Part shown: one piece after another, positions 11,350 through 25,299 of the stretch | Layout: the number at the start of each line of letters is the position of its first letter | Numbering within the stretch: the first letter of the stretch is position 1 | Source of the DNA: Epiperipatus broadwayi | Lineage: Eukaryota > Onychophora > Udeonychophora > Euonychophora > Peripatidae | DNA length: 64,000 bases | NCBI GenBank assembly: GCA_028023455.1 | Contig: JAQFVV010006238.1 | Span: 1,989,478 to 2,053,477 of the forward strand | Direction: 5' to 3' | The notes under the pieces: generated by a model | Databases searched by the model: none | The model's input: only the letters and a program-made list of their open reading frames with translations | Told to the model about the DNA's origin: nothing | Made by a program: the position numbers and the translations under genes

Positions 11350-14300
11350 TCATATAAACCTACAATTCTGTTTGTAGTTTGTAGTGGCAATGCTATGAAG
11401 TTTATTAAACAATCTTTGAATCAAAAATGTTGAGTGTCCAGATTTAAAAATTACACAAGTTTTCAATAAGCAACATTTTTTCCTTTAATATTTTCTTAAA
11501 GATATTTTTTAAATTATTAATAAGATTTAACACAGTAGCTTTTGTTTTTGGTTCTGCACTTTTATATTTTTTACATTCGATATTTTATTTAATGTTTTTT
11601 ATTTACTACTCTTGTCTTTTTTTTATTTTTATTTTTTTAGTTTTGCAGTTTATCTAATTAGTTGCTGTTATGTGATTTTTATAAATATATACTATATAAG
11701 CAATAAATAACATATGATAACAGTGTTTTAAGATCTTTTTTAATAGTATTATTACAATCCAATCAATATTTTCTCTTTTGTGGTACTCTTGGTTTTTTTA
11801 CATTCTAAATATGTAATTTTAATAATTTCAATAAGCCCATAAATGAACTTTTGTCACTCATTTTCTTTTGCTTTACATGGTTAGTAGTCATTTCTAGAAT
11901 GTTTAACATTTGAAACCATCACTACATTGTTAAGTTTTTCTAGTCATTAATTTATTATTTACTGGATATTGTAAATCTATATCAATAATGTGTGTCTGTA
12001 AAAGGAAAGAAGTTGATCACAACATATACTCTTTGAAATTCAGAATCATTGACAGAATTTATTAAGTCATAGACCACTGCATTGCAATTTTCCATGAACA
12101 TGGTTAAAAAACATTAATAAAACACTAATCTCAAATGATCATATTTTTTTATATATGAAACCACACTGAGATGACAGTGAACTGTAATTTTGAGTTCTAA
12201 GACTAACAAAAAAGAAAAATTTAGTCAATGTGTATATACATATATACTCTTCATTCAGGAATAAGACATTCACTATAAAATGTGCTAATGATAATGTAAA
12301 AGATAGTAAGGAAATATTTATTTATTTTAAAAAAAAACAAGGCATATATATTTATAAAATAAAATATCTATTATAGAATAATTATTTGAATAAAAATAAA
12401 GCATAATGATGATATCTTACAAATAATTGTAATAAAACACAGAACTACTTTAATTATTTTCATAACTTTCTTCAACTACAAACAATTTGAATTTAAATTT
12501 AGTGAAAGTAAATGCCATAATGCTGTATCTCACCATTCATTAATTTTAACATTTACTCATTTAATATTAATTAAATGTATTTTATATCAAAATAGCCTCT
12601 TAATATTTTATTTACTATTGTTTTTCTCCTCATGAAGTACCATAGTATTTTGCAGAATAAAATTTGAAAATAAACACATTTTTTTTGTAATCAAAGAACA
12701 CAGACATCATTACTAATATTATTTTTCATATGTTTATATAAAAGTTGATGCTCTTTTAACTTTTTCTCAGTACATTTCATCAATTCACCTATGTATACAG
12801 CCTTGCATTTGCATGAAATTTGATATACATTTTTTGTTTCAAATATATAATCAAAATTATTTACTAATCTATTAACATTAGGTGGAACATAAAATGAAAC
12901 ATATAAATCATTAAATTTAAATCATTTTCAGTTGAAGAAGGTTATGAAAATAATTAAAAGTATTTTTACATTTTAGATTTATTTGTAAGATATATTAACA
13001 CCATTGTCTTTTATTATATATACAAAATTAATTATGTATTGGAAATTATGCAAAAAAATATAATCTAATAAAGAGTACTTGAAAATTTGTTAAAGTGTAA
13101 ATAACTTTACCAAGTATAATTTTTTTTCATTAACATTAGCAATCTATCTCTATATCTATCTACTGTAGAACCAAGTGCAAAATCATGAATAATCAATGAA
13201 CTTCAAATAGGAGTGTTGCACAGATTTTCTGTTTAGTTTCTGGCTATTAGATTCCTTTGTCAATGAGGGATGCTGAATTGCTTACAGAAATGATGCCAGA
13301 ATAGAGATGTAGACCAGTTTATTGCTAAGTTGTTAAATGTAAGGTATGAAAATGATGTGATGCTATGTAGTAGTCCACAAAAAGTTAAGTTATCAAATAT
13401 ATATTATAAGGCCTTTAATTGGGTTGTGTGGTGATATGCGTAAGTCCCTCTTCCTTCTTTTGATAATACTCCTAGTTATAATCTTTTTTATTCAATTCAG
13501 TCTTTTTATTATTTAAAAATCTTTTTCATTACAAGTTTAATTCTATTATCTTCTTTGACACTATATAAAGCTTTGTGTAAGCAATGTTTTTCTTTTATGA
13601 ACTGAAATGTGTTATTCCAGAAAGTAAGAATTCAGACATATACATTTACAAAACTTATTTTCTCTTAATGTATTTTGATGGTTAAGCTTATATATCAATT
13701 ATTTGTGTATATATATATATAATTCTGATAGCTCTGCTTTGTGTCAAGAATCTGGCATTGTTGATAAAAGTTTTGCACTCCCCTAAAAGCCTATTCGGTA
13801 GATTTTAGCTTTTCATAATTTACAATTTCAGAAGGTTGAAGATTTTGAAAAAGAAAACTTTGATGCAGCAATTCAAACATAGCTTATTGTAGACGACAAA
13901 TGTCTACAATAAATGTGTGGAAGTAGTTGTAGTTTGTATTATTAATGCAAAACTTAACTTTTAACTTTTTATTCTTTGTTTCTTTCATTATAGAATTAGA
14001 ATGGATTTTATTTATTTATGAATAGTTGTTAAAATGATAAAATTAATTAGTCCTAAATTCAATATAATATATATACTTTTTTCATTGATATCTACAATTG
14101 ATAAACTATTTAGATTGTTTTCAATGGAGAATGTATTTATTGGAAGTTTTTTTTTTTTAATTTTTTGATTAGGCTCAAAAAATGAATACTATGATAAGGG
14201 GTGCACAATTAGTGTTTAGATGAATTACAAAATCTATGTTTGCAACATTTAATACAATAATTTGAAAATAGTTGCAATAACTCCGTTCATTAAAATGTAA

Positions 14301-17300
14301 TAAATTAAAGGCAGCGCCAAACAATATACTTGGAGTTTACAATGAAGTTGTTAAATACAATTTTGATACATTTTCAATGCTGAGTACTCTTATCAAAGGC
14401 AACAATACATTGAATTATTTTACAAATTTAATTTTTAAAAAACCAAATTAACAATTGGGCATTCTCATTATTTTCTGCAAATAAAAATATATAATTGAAT
14501 ATCTATTTTTGTATTCAGATTCTAATAGTTGTCTTTAGTTTATTATTTGACTGCAGCATAGGGAATACTTTTTTTTTTTTATTCAGGATTATCATTTACT
14601 AATATTTAAAAAATTGTGTATATTAAATTGGAATTATAAGTTTAATTTAATATATATATATAGACCAATGAAGGGCATTTACATTTATTTATTGAAAATA
14701 AAAGATACATATACAGATCTACTTTTGTTACTCAAAATCAAAAAAAATATATAACTTAACAGATATTTTGGAAAGTGATGTCTGCATTTGAGTATTTGCA
14801 TACGTTTGGTCATATTTCGAGAAATTAATTTTGTAAAGAAATGATATTGATGTCTGTGGACCATAAAGGGTTAACGTATATTGTTTTTCTTGAAACTCTT
14901 TCTCTCCTTTGCAGAACTGGAAATTAAAATCTGTTCCAACACCTGACATTGTAAATTGAAATTGTAACAGATTGTTAATTATGTGTACAGGAGGTGTTTT
15001 GAAAGGATGTAGGGAGGGGGTGGAGAGACAACAAAGCAGAGTTTATTAATGACTGTGGTTAGATTAGGTAACATAAAGTTTAACAATATTCATATTTTTT
15101 TAAAGGAAGTTAAATTGTTACTGAATTAATATATTTTTTCTAGGTTTTTTTTTTCTCTCATAATTATTTAAAAATCCTTGAATTAAAAGAAGAAAAAACT
15201 CTTTTACCTGTAATATTTTAAATTTAAATTTTTAAAAAAATATATATTACTTTTTTTTCTTTTTATCTGAAACTAATACATAAATTTTAAAAATAAAAAT
15301 ATTTTTTTTTACTTTTATAAAAACTGTTATATATATATGTACAGGTGTTTTTTTATTATTATTCGCATTGCCAACCAAATGTTTAATAAGCAAACGACTA
15401 TATTAAAATAATTATCTTAATTCTAAAAAATTGTCAAAAACTATACAATTCCGTTCTATATAAAATCACAGAAAATGATGTAAAAATAGTGAAGTTTTTT
15501 TGTGGTTTTTAAATTTATTACTAAAATTAAATTTTATAATATGCGGCATCCCCTGCCCATATCCAGAATTTAATATCCTTGGTTTCAGCTATCCATGATT
15601 GAATAAAATAGGGGGGGGGGGGATATTACAAATTAAAAAAAGGACATTTTAATTTTCAATGTCATGTTTATTTATTTATTTATTTTATTCACAATGCATA
15701 TCTATATGTGAGTCAACATATTTTCAATATGTATGGTAATATAAAAATATTATGTAATAAAAAGGAAATATGTGTAGATGCTAAAAAGGTATTATTGAAG
15801 TTTTTTAAAAAATATATATTGTAACTATAATAAGTTATCTATTTGTAGATCCTTGACAATAACTACAAGGAAGTGGTTGAAGCATTGGAGATTTTCATTT
15901 TTAAAATTATTCATCCCTATATGTAATTTTTTTTTATTATTATATATATAATTATGTAAAATTTTAGTATGGATAAAATTCCATAGATGGCCAGAAAAGT
16001 GAAAATTCAGCAAGAAAGCTTTAGGTCTGCTTTGATGAATTGCCCTTTTGTATTCTGACATCACTAATTTTTATTACACTGTTTAGAGAAAATAGTTTGA
16101 ATAACCAAAAATATGCTTATTTGTGCAATAATTTATACAATAATTATTACAAATCAAGAAAATAAATTATTAATAATTTATTTTGAAAGGAAATATTTAT
16201 TTTTAAAATCAGAACATTATATTTTTGGATAATGCAAACTTAACTGGAAAGCATTTACAAGCTTAGTTTCTATGTCATCTGGGAAATTGGGTAATAACAA
16301 GTGTGAAAATATAATATTGCAAAAAATATTTAAAAAACTTAAATGTTTAAAACATAATTTATTAGATTTAAGAGAAATAAATATTTATTCATGCACATTT
16401 TAAAAACAAATATTAACTAAAATTTTGTTGATTTTGAAAAATGAAAATAATATAGAAATGATGACTTACAAAGCTTTTTATTTTGATTATGATTTCATCT
16501 TTTTAATATTTTCAGAAATAAAATGTGAATATTTAGAATTTATTTTATTTGTAAACAAAAAAAATCTGTCAAATTAAATCTATTATTTTCTGATAAGTAG
16601 TAATGGATTAATCTTAAATTCTATGTTAAATGTAAAATTAAAGAAAATGGTAAAGTGTGAAAGTGTTGGAAATATTGTATATAAGTATTGAAATATATGG
16701 ATTCATGGAAGTAAAAGTTTTTAAAAAGAAAAAGAATTTTTTGGTGAATATTTGTCATATATGAGTGTATTATTTGGAATTACATTTTTTTTTAAAAAAA
16801 GAAACAAGGAGTTTGTATTATTATTTAATTCTTGACAATGATGCTATTGTTTTTTTTTAAATATGGATATTAATAATGTCTAACTCTATACTAGCAATCA
16901 TAAATAAATAGAAAGTCATATAACTTTAAAATACTAATAAGATAAATTTATATTATAATTTTCTCATGACCATTGTTTTGATTAATTGATTTTTACTTGA
17001 GATGGTTTACTTGTATATTAGGTAAAACTGTAGTTGCTGTAGAATTTTAATATATTTTTTTTATCTCACTATATAATACTATTATTTGATTTTATATGTA
17101 GACATCCTATTCACAGAACAAACAATACTCAGTACATTAGTAAGATAATTTATAAACTAGATTCTCAAATAATTATTTAAATGAAGTTGTAAATAATGCC
17201 TACCTTTTGTTATATTAATACCAATCTACTTTGGGAATTATTTAGTAGGAGTTCTGCAATGTTTTTTTTAGATATTTGTGGAAGTCACTAACAGTCTTCA

Positions 17301-17330
17301 AATATTACTTAAGATAGTAGCTGATAAATT
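11350..17330. other. Six kb of AT-rich DNA without a recognised gene
   Basis: I find no coding sequence I can name. It holds TA microsatellites (13710-13722, 14651-14661), poly-T and poly-A runs, and a 12-G run at 15611-15622. The run is preceded by TTGGTTTCAGCTATCCATGA, which resembles ends of old Tigger-type DNA transposons. It also holds a candidate splice acceptor near 14913 (listed separately). Confidence 0.4.
14880..14956 (+). other. Candidate 3' splice site and short terminal exon
   Basis: The run TTTTTCTTGAAACTCTTTCTCTCCTTTGCAG is a textbook polypyrimidine tract ending in an acceptor AG at 14913. The bases after it read NWKLKSVPTPDIVN and then a stop in one frame. This could be the last exon of a gene whose other exons lie outside the window. 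It could equally be a chance pyrimidine tract. The minus strand of the same interval has a 73-codon ORF that I consider a shadow. Confidence 0.2.
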
Positions 17331-17334
17331 TTAT

Positions 17335-18330
17335 TCTGAATATGAAAACCTCCTGGTTTAATGTCTTGATGCTCTAATGCTTTCATCACAATAGAAATGC
17401 CTACAAAATGAATTCTTTTTTATAATCTAAAATCCAAAGTATAATGGCTACATATATTTATTGATCCTTTCTATAATTTCTCTCACCACTTGGATGTAAT
17501 CCATTGTGCTAAAACCATTTTTAAATCCGGTTTTTATTTTAAATGGTTAAAATCCAAAGTTTGCTGTAGACAAAGTGTAGTTATCTTGGAAAAGATTTTT
17601 GTGCAGAACTATAGATAACTAACTGATAGGTCTGTAATTTCTAATATCTTTCTGTATCGCCTTTTTTAAATATCAATGCTGCTGCTGCATTCTTTCAATC
17701 ACTTTTTCCATTTTACATATTTTTTCTATTTCTTCTACCTATTTTAAAACATCCATTACAATTTCATTATCTTCATAGATTTAATTGCAAATGATATCTT
17801 TTCATTTAAAATATTTGACCATTCAGATGTTATCTTGTTCATTATTTCTGTATAATTCTTCTACATCTTTCACTATGTCATCTCTCTTTTTAATTATAGG
17901 TTCATATTTTTTTCTAATTGCAGAAATAATTTTCTTTCCAATATCAAGATGATGTTTTATACTTTTGAGACTTTTATTCTTTTCTATATCTTTCCTTGAA
18001 CAATTCATAATTTTATTTTCTTGTGGCATTATTCACACTTTTTTGTACCATTTTACAAGACTGTAGATATTCAATTGTTCTTAAAGGATCATTTTAAAAA
18101 ATTTTCAGATTCCTTCTTTTCTTTATACATTTTCTTGTCTCACTATAAAATTTACTGGTAAATTGCTTTTGTACCAGCTATCTTTTTGGAAGTTTTTATT
18201 ATAATATCAGCTGTCTACTTATTGGTTTCATTCAAGTCTGAATCATCTTCAGTATCTGTTAATATTCTAGAATCATTTTCAGGTTCTGATGTAAATTCAT
18301 TGGAAGGTTAGGAATATTAACTGATAATAT
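17335..18330 (-). mobile_element. RTE internal fragment (linker and start of RT)
   Basis: Read on the minus strand this follows the first RTE from its position 1000 to about 2000. It includes the DSDLNE segment near 18230, a SAIRKK segment (within the 68-codon ORF 17823-18029) and a degraded RNYRPIS block near 17640. Neither endonuclease nor 3' end is present. It is heavily frameshifted. Confidence 0.7.
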
Positions 18331-18404
18331 TGTTGTTGTTTTTTTTTTTTGGTGATTTTTGTTTCTCTGATTTTGTAATAATACATATCTTATATATTCT
18401 AATC

Positions 18405-18597
18405 AATAATAATTCTAACGTAATTGAAATAAAACAACTATATAAAAAATAAATATTTCCTTTATTATTGAATCGATTTTCACCTTATATTAGGGCCTTT
18501 TCAAAATATAGTGTAAAAATCAGTTCAATAATAAAGGAAATATTTATTTTTTATATAGTTGTTTTATTTCAATTGTGTTGGAATTATTAATAATTAT
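18405..18597. mobile_element. Palindromic MITE-like hairpin
   Basis: Arms of about 62 bp (18411-18472 and 18524-18585) are inverted copies. The inner 51 bp (TTGAAATAAAACAACTATAT onward to TTATTATTGAA) is perfect and only the outer few bases differ. The pairing continues with mismatches into the central loop, so the whole 175 bp folds into one hairpin. No coding capacity and no clear target duplication beyond AT-rich flanks. Confidence 0.75.
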
Positions 18598-18599
18598 TT

Positions 18600-20216
18600 G
18601 AAAACAACATTATGGACAAATTTATGTTTGACCATTGTTAAGGATCTTACTTATCAGTGATAATTTTCTGTGTTGAATCTATTAAGAAAATTACAAGTTT
18701 GAAATACTACATTTTCTGTTAATGAAAATATAATTCATTTCTGCTGTAACTTCATTCATTATACTTCAGTGTCCATTTAACATTTTTTTTAAAGAAACAA
18801 TTCTTTTTTTCCTTCTGTGAACTCCATAAGACTGTATCTTTTCTCATTTGTATGACCACAAAAAATTTGTCTAAAGTACATTCACTTTCAGTCATCTGCC
18901 AATTCTAGTTTTTGCTTGGTTTTGCTGAAATGGATTTTATACATATATGTAAAAATATTCAGCTTCTTCATGACAATTAAATTAAAACTTTACACATACA
19001 TAGTTACATCTATAATTTTTTTGTATAAAATTAATAAGAGCCAAATATAATTGGAGAGACGAAAATGTAAATACTAACAAATGTAACATACAAAAGTAAA
19101 ATTTATTAATTAAACAACATATAACAATTATACAAAATGTATAAATATATGCTATATAATTATTGTATTATATTTTTAATGATGACCACTAAAAGCAAAT
19201 GCTATAGAGTAATTTGGTATATGATAAGTAAAGATAAACATTTTGAAAAACTTTCTATGAGAAATGAAATTTAATTTCAAATTTGTTTATTACCTATTTT
19301 ATTTAAAATTGACCTATATTTTACATTGATATATATATATATATATACATGCATTCACACATGCATATATGTGCATATACATCATATACACACAAATAAC
19401 TCTCCATATAGGAGCAGTGAAAGATGAATCTCCATCAGGTCAGCCAACTACCAATTTGTGCAGATTATTAGGATTTTTAAAAAAATTTTTTTAGCTCTCT
19501 ACGAATAATTAGGCATATTTTCTGAACAATAATTGGATGGATGATTAGTGAGTTTGTCTTATAAATTACATATTGATATAATTACACATGAGTAAAGATT
19601 GGTGTTCTTATATACCCATATGCCATTTGGTATAGTGGGTGATACAGTATCAGGTTCTAGAGTTTAAGGTCCTTGAATTCTGGGTCCAGCTCATACTTTT
19701 TAGAAACACCCAAGCAATAAAATCATTTGATAATTTTATTTATTTTAATTGGTTTATTTGTAACTTCTTTTTTTGAACAGAAAAAAAAAAAAGATTACCA
19801 CTTTCAGTTAAAAATACTTTTTAATAGTAAAAGAAGAAAAAAAAAAAGCATAATTGAATGATTTACTGTTTAAGAGTTTATGACAAATTTAAGCACCAGA
19901 ATTAAAGAGTTGGAATCATAACTCATGGGCCTTGTGCTTCATCATCATCCACAACTTTATCATTGCACTACTTCATGCAAGACATTTTAACAATGATAAT
20001 TAAACATAATTGTAAGCTTAGAAATTTTAACATTTTTGAAATATATATTTATAGTGTTTAATAATTAAATTTACAAAATAAAGCTAAAGAAATCTATGAA
20101 AGTCAAAAATTATGAATTTATGCAACAAAGTCATATTATTAACACACTAACTTGAATAAAATTTTAGTAACAAGAAGGAAAATTTCCAGTTGGCGTGTGA
20201 AGTTTAGTGTTACGAC
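18600..20216. other. AT-rich spacer with one SINE
   Basis: Apart from the SINE at 19622-19745 and a TA/CA microsatellite near 19328-19390, I recognise nothing. Confidence 0.4.
19622..19745 (+). repeat. tRNA-derived SINE (shared-tail family)
   Basis: The head reads GGTATAGTGGGTGATACAGTATC (A-box-like) and then TTGAATTCTGGGTCC (decayed B box). The tail is CACCCAAGCAATAAAATCATTTG. The tail consensus AACTCCTGAGCAATAAACCATTTGATT is shared with copies at 23.3, 28.9, 32.6, 37.6, 48.1 and 62.4 kb. Confidence 0.6.
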
Positions 20217-20385
20217 ATGTACTTTGGTTAAACCACTAAACATCACCTGATCACCATCTCTATACTAGCACATAATTGTTGTAAACAAAGGCAAAACTCC
20301 ATATAGTAGTGCCATTGATTATTCTGTTTGGCACAGGGTGGCACTACTGTATGGAGAGTTTTGCCTTTGTTTATGTACTTTGGTT
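20217..20385. mobile_element. Short foldback of the hammerhead family, ribozyme deleted, 13-bp target duplication
   Basis: The element at 20230-20372 (143 bp) is flanked by ATGTACTTTGGTT on both sides (20217-20229 and 20373-20385). It carries the family's outer ends (AAACCACTAAACATCACCTG and CTGTATGGAGAGTTTTGCC) but the interior with the ribozyme is absent. This is the minimal palindrome and shows that the ends alone could be mobilised. Confidence 0.8.
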
Positions 20386-22814
20386 GTTGGAAGTATTGTA
20401 ATATGAATAAAAATCTAAATACACTGAGGTTAATAAGAACAGGTAAATGTTTTATCTTCAAAATGGCATTTTATTAAGCTTTATTTCTGTTTATTCAAGG
20501 GAAATTAACATGTTTTATTATTCTGTTTTCAAAGAAAATGGTATTTAATAATTTTATTTTGAATAAATTTATGTTAGCATGTTTTCTTTTTATTGATGAT
20601 GTTTAATATGTTTGTTCGTAGTATTTATAGATGGTGTTTAATATTTTTCATTTCTCTGTATTCATAGAAGATGATTTTTAATGTACTCCCCCCTCCCCAT
20701 GTATACATAGAAGATCATGCTTAATGTTTTGTTCTTGTGTTTTTTTTTTAATAAAAGATATTGTTTAACATGTTTTCTTGTGTGTTTATAAGATGATGCC
20801 GTTGAACATATTTCTTAGAATATATTATAGAATATAGTATTTAAAATGTTTTCTTTCTCTATATTTATAAAATTCGTATAGACTTTTAACTAAATAACTT
20901 TATAAGTTTATCTACTGTACTGGTAATGAAAGAGTTAAAGGCCTTTTATTTCCTGATTTATTAAAAGTTATTACTGAGGAAATATACATTGTGAGTATAA
21001 GAGAGATGATTTTTTTTATGTATATCTGAAATATCAATAATAAATTGATTTATGAGAGAGAAACATAGAAACTTACTTATGCAGTAATTTTTTTTTTTTT
21101 AATTTATTGAACTTGAATTAAACTTTTTGGTATAGAAATTATTTTTAGTAGATATCAGTTTACTGGAAGTATCTTGTTGTTAGTCACTTGTTACTAGAAA
21201 CTGTAACCACTATCTCCTGAAAAGCAAAATGAATATAGGCAATCTTTTTTCTTTATTTATAACACACAATATACTATTAGAGCGAAAATCAATCGACAGA
21301 CAGATGGATAATTAGATAGAAACATAGATAGAGAGAAAAATAGAATAGAAAGAATATAGAAATATGTAAATAAAGAGGCACAAAAAAGCGAAGAAGATAG
21401 AGATAGGAAGTCAAGTAAAATATTTAGTAGATTAAAAGATAAACATCAAGTACAAACAATAAAGTAGAGGAATTTTCAGTCTTTGCCTCTCAATCTTTTT
21501 CTTTCTGCCTGTTTTTTTATCTCTTTTATTATTTGACTATATCAATTTCTGTATCCCTCTGTCTATATCCTCTGTTTGTATTTTACTATGACCTTTTGAT
21601 ATGTCTAATATATATATATATATATAGTGATGTAGAGTAAGAAAAGGATGACCAATGAGTATATTGTTCTTTATGGTTTTATGCAGTTGGGGTGGTAGAA
21701 GATTTAACAATATAAGGTCATGACTTAATTCTCAGAAAATTTTTAATAAATATATGTTAGGTCAATTAATCCAAGCTTCTGTGTTATTTTGTCTTTGTTC
21801 TTCTAAGAAATTAACTATAAGATTTTTTTTTAAGTACATTTTCAGCTTTTCATTTTTTAATGAAAAAATCTTCTAAATCATTGTAAACCCACAAACGAAT
21901 ATCAATTAAAGATGAAGTAAGTTTTTAATTCTGGTAGGTAGATTGACTTATCTAGTATAATTTTGAATATGGAAGCCAAATATTGTATAATTAATAATTA
22001 AATTTATTAAAGCCTGAGTATATCTTTTTAAAAACAAATTGCATATTTTTTTTTACTAATGATTATGTAAATAATCCACCTAACTATAAAATAACCAATA
22101 AGTTAATTATTTGGGAAACTGTGTGTTGTTTTAAAAGTCCTTCACCCAACTGCTTCATTAAATTACACAAAGAAAAACATAATTGAATGGTTAGTCACTT
22201 GGGAGATCATGTGTTTGGATGTCAAAAATTACAGATTGATTTTTTTTTTCCAGAATTATTTAAGTTTGAAATCTGTTATTGTAACTGTGCTTAAACATGC
22301 AAGTCTTCCTGACTTAAAAAAGCTACATAAGTCAATTGTTAATAATAAAAAAAAATAGATTTTATAATCATGATTAATAACATTTTAGTATATATAAAAA
22401 AAAGATAATAGAAATTACACTGTAATTATTATGGTCTAATTATCAATATTACAAATTAATATGCCTAAACAATTTTCATGTTTTTTAAATCCATTTTTGT
22501 TTTGGTTGAAAACATTATTCCATTGAATATAAAACTTGATTATAATAAATACTCCTAAACTAAATGTTCAACCTTTAGCAGCGTATCAGAGTGGTATGTT
22601 AAGTATATCTTTGTTCATGAGATGAAATCAAATTGCACATATACAAAAGTAAGATGAATTAAAAAATTATATTGAATAAAAGCTTCTTAACCATAGTAAA
22701 ATCATTTAAATGAATATTGACCTCTCTCTCACACAAACCATAATTATAATAATTTATTAAAATATATTAGCAGAAACTGTTTTCTATTGATAAAAATTGT
22801 CATAAATCTCAAAT
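20386..22814. other. AT-rich spacer, nothing recognised
   Basis: A few direct-repeat-like TTTAATATGTTT segments near 20590-20780 suggest decayed local duplication. There is a TA run near 21608-21625. No gene is seen. Confidence 0.4.
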
Positions 22815-23085
22815 AAAATGAATCATCATCATTTTCAACCATTATCAGTCCACTGCAGGATGAAGGTCTTTCCAAGTTTAACCCATCTTTGATATCTAGC
22901 CTCTCTTCTCCACATCACACCAACTTCTTATTTTATCCATCCATCTCATATATGAACTCTTTCTAGATCTTTTACAATCTCTTAGGATCCAGTTTAAGAT
23001 TGCGACTGTCCATCTATTATCTTTTATTTTGATACATTTCCCCTTATTTCTGCCACTAATATACAAATAAAACATCATTAATTTG
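22815..23085 (-). mobile_element. RTE 3'-end fragment
   Basis: It starts with the CATCATCATTTTCAACC tail and runs on the minus strand through the C-terminal RTE segments (WTVAILNWI and YMRWMDKI in the 60-codon ORF 22896-23078). It is 5'-truncated to about 270 bp and diverges after 23040. Confidence 0.8.
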
Positions 23086-23274
23086 AAATCCTCGATTTCA
23101 GGTCTTTTTTGGATTTTTTTTTTTAAATTCCAGCAATAGATATTTTACCCAGTCATTTTAAACCCAAAGTCTGCTAAATATGGAAAAAGTGGATTGCTCT
23201 CTGCAATTTAGCATATTAATATATAATTACTATTAAACTTTTTAAAATAAATTTGTTTGTAAATATTTGTGGTT

Positions 23275-23405
23275 TGTACGATGATAGAATGGTCAACTCT
23301 GGACCTCAAGCTCCATTTAGTTCTGGCTAGTTTCATCACTTCCCACATTCAGACTTCCTACAAACTTTTGATCAATAAAGCCATTTGATTATTTAATTGT
23401 TTGTT
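23275..23405 (+). repeat. tRNA-derived SINE (shared-tail family)
   Basis: The head is decayed (GATAGAATGGTCAACTCTGG, CTCAAGCTCCATTTAG). The tail AAACTTTTGATCAATAAAGCCATTTGATT matches the common tail. Confidence 0.5.
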
Positions 23406-23582
23406 CTAAAAGTCTTTGAAATTTTGTTTAGATAATATAAATATTCAAATAATAGATATTCAGATTAATTTTGTTCTTTTGTTTCTAAAAAAAATTTGAA
23501 ATTTGTAAATTTGAAACTCTTAAATTATATGCTTTTATGAATGGTATTATACTTATTTCTCAATCAGTCTTTTTTTTTTTCT

Positions 23583-23690
23583 TTTCATGTGTCATAGCAT
23601 AGGCCGGGAGGCGAACCCGCAACAACCGTCTGCAACCAACTGCTTGTAAGGCAACTGCGCCGAACTCTCGGCCAACAACGCTCACTTTGT
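23583..23690 (-). repeat. Short tRNA-like SINE with A-rich end
   Basis: The minus strand reads GGCCGAGAGTTCGGCGCAGT (A box region), then an anticodon-like stem-loop TTGCCTTACAAGCAG, then GCGGGTTCGCCTCCCGGC (B box). It ends with GCTATGACACATG and an A-rich run. The 7-base loop CTTACAA would give anticodon TAC, so a tRNA-Val ancestor is possible. A second copy lies at 44125-44235. The two halves no longer form a full cloverleaf, so I do not call it a tRNA gene. Confidence 0.65.
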
Positions 23691-25290
23691 TGTTACTCAA
23701 GTCAAAACATTATTTAATATTTGCAGTATTAATCGATACTGTAAATTATTAAATAAATGTTTCATCTGAAAACTTCTTATCCAGTGTTAAACGTTAAAGA
23801 CAGTAGAAATTGTATGTTTAAAAATAAAAATAATTCACTGAGTAGTGAAAGAAAAAAAAAGTCAAAATATTAGAACATCTGTACTTGTGAATTTAATAAC
23901 CAAAATGTGAGTACTTTTATAGACGAATGTGTTCTTTGTCTCAATTTATTATATTGTCTTTTCCATAATTACATTATAAATTATTTTTGTGCTAATTATT
24001 TAACTGATATATTAATGTGTATATATTTTTTATTAAATTACAACATAGGTATATTAAAAATATATACAAGCATTCATATTAAGTCAATGGTCATAGATTC
24101 TGAGAAGAGGGGAGGGAAAATAAAATTATTAACACTGATTGACATTTGATAAACTTTACCCAATTTATATATTCATTCCTTATTGTGTAATGGTTCTTGC
24201 TATTTCCTATTATATTTTTAATACACAGAACCTTCCCCCAGAAATAATACTATGAATATGAATATATATATATGTGTGTGTGTAACAGTGTCATAGTAAT
24301 TGGTGCTTTTCAAAAATATATCAAAGATTAATATGTAAACAATTTAGCAATGGTCAATACAACGATTATATTTTATGTATCAGAACAATATAACTATATA
24401 AGAAAGTTAGCTTAGGTTTAAAACATTAAAAGTTCTTGAATTTCAGGTCATTTTTTATTATTAAATGTAGAGTTATAGGTGTTTCCTGTTGTATTGTTTC
24501 CAGTTTTGAATCCCAAGTCCTCATTAACAAAGGCATGCGGCAGAAAGCAGTCTTTAGATGGTTTTTAAATTGCACAATCATCTTCTAAGCATTGATTATT
24601 CAAACTTACAAAAAAATACAAAAAGGAGAAATGCTTTTGATTGTAAATATTAATATTTTATGTTTATTACATTTTTCTACCAATAATTATATTTGCCATT
24701 AAACATTTCATTCAGTTGAAATTCTAAATGCAATAATTATTTTTATTATCAATAATTTTTCTCTGTTTTATTCCCATACTCATTAATTTGAAAAATTGCT
24801 TAATTTGTTCTCCTTAAGTTTTCTTTGTTAGAAATATGAGAGACTAATTAAATTATCTATTTAATAAATTTTAATAGAAAGTTAGTTTAGCATAACTAGA
24901 AAATTTTTATTGATTTTTTTCTTCTAATGTTTATGTTAACCAAAAAAAAAAAAGTCTCTTTTTAGCTAATTTTTATTGGTTTATATTGCATATACTGCAA
25001 CTGTGTTACATCACCTTCAAATAAAAGTGGAAAAAATGTAAAATCATCCTCAGGTAGAAATATATGTAAAAAAAGAGAAATTAATAATTTTATTTAAATT
25101 AATATATATAATGCACAGATGGCAAACTAATTATATAATTATTTAAAGTTTAAAATCTAAAAACAAGATTGTTTTAATATAAAAGAATAAAAAAGTAAAG
25201 CTATTAATTAGTTATTTTAATCTTAGAATGGAAATGATTTTCTATATTGACTTAATAGCAAACAGGCCCTTGGGCATAAACTCAGATAAG
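23691..25290. other. AT-rich spacer, nothing recognised
   Basis: No element or gene is identified. The ORF at 23907-24149 has a low-complexity, AT-driven translation. Confidence 0.4.
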
Positions 25291-25299
25291 TGATAAATT

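Noticed and set aside
23583-23690. Functional tRNA gene (also 44125-44235 and 48058-48150)
   Set aside because: A and B boxes are present, but acceptor and T stems do not close and an A-rich or shared tail follows. These are SINE heads.
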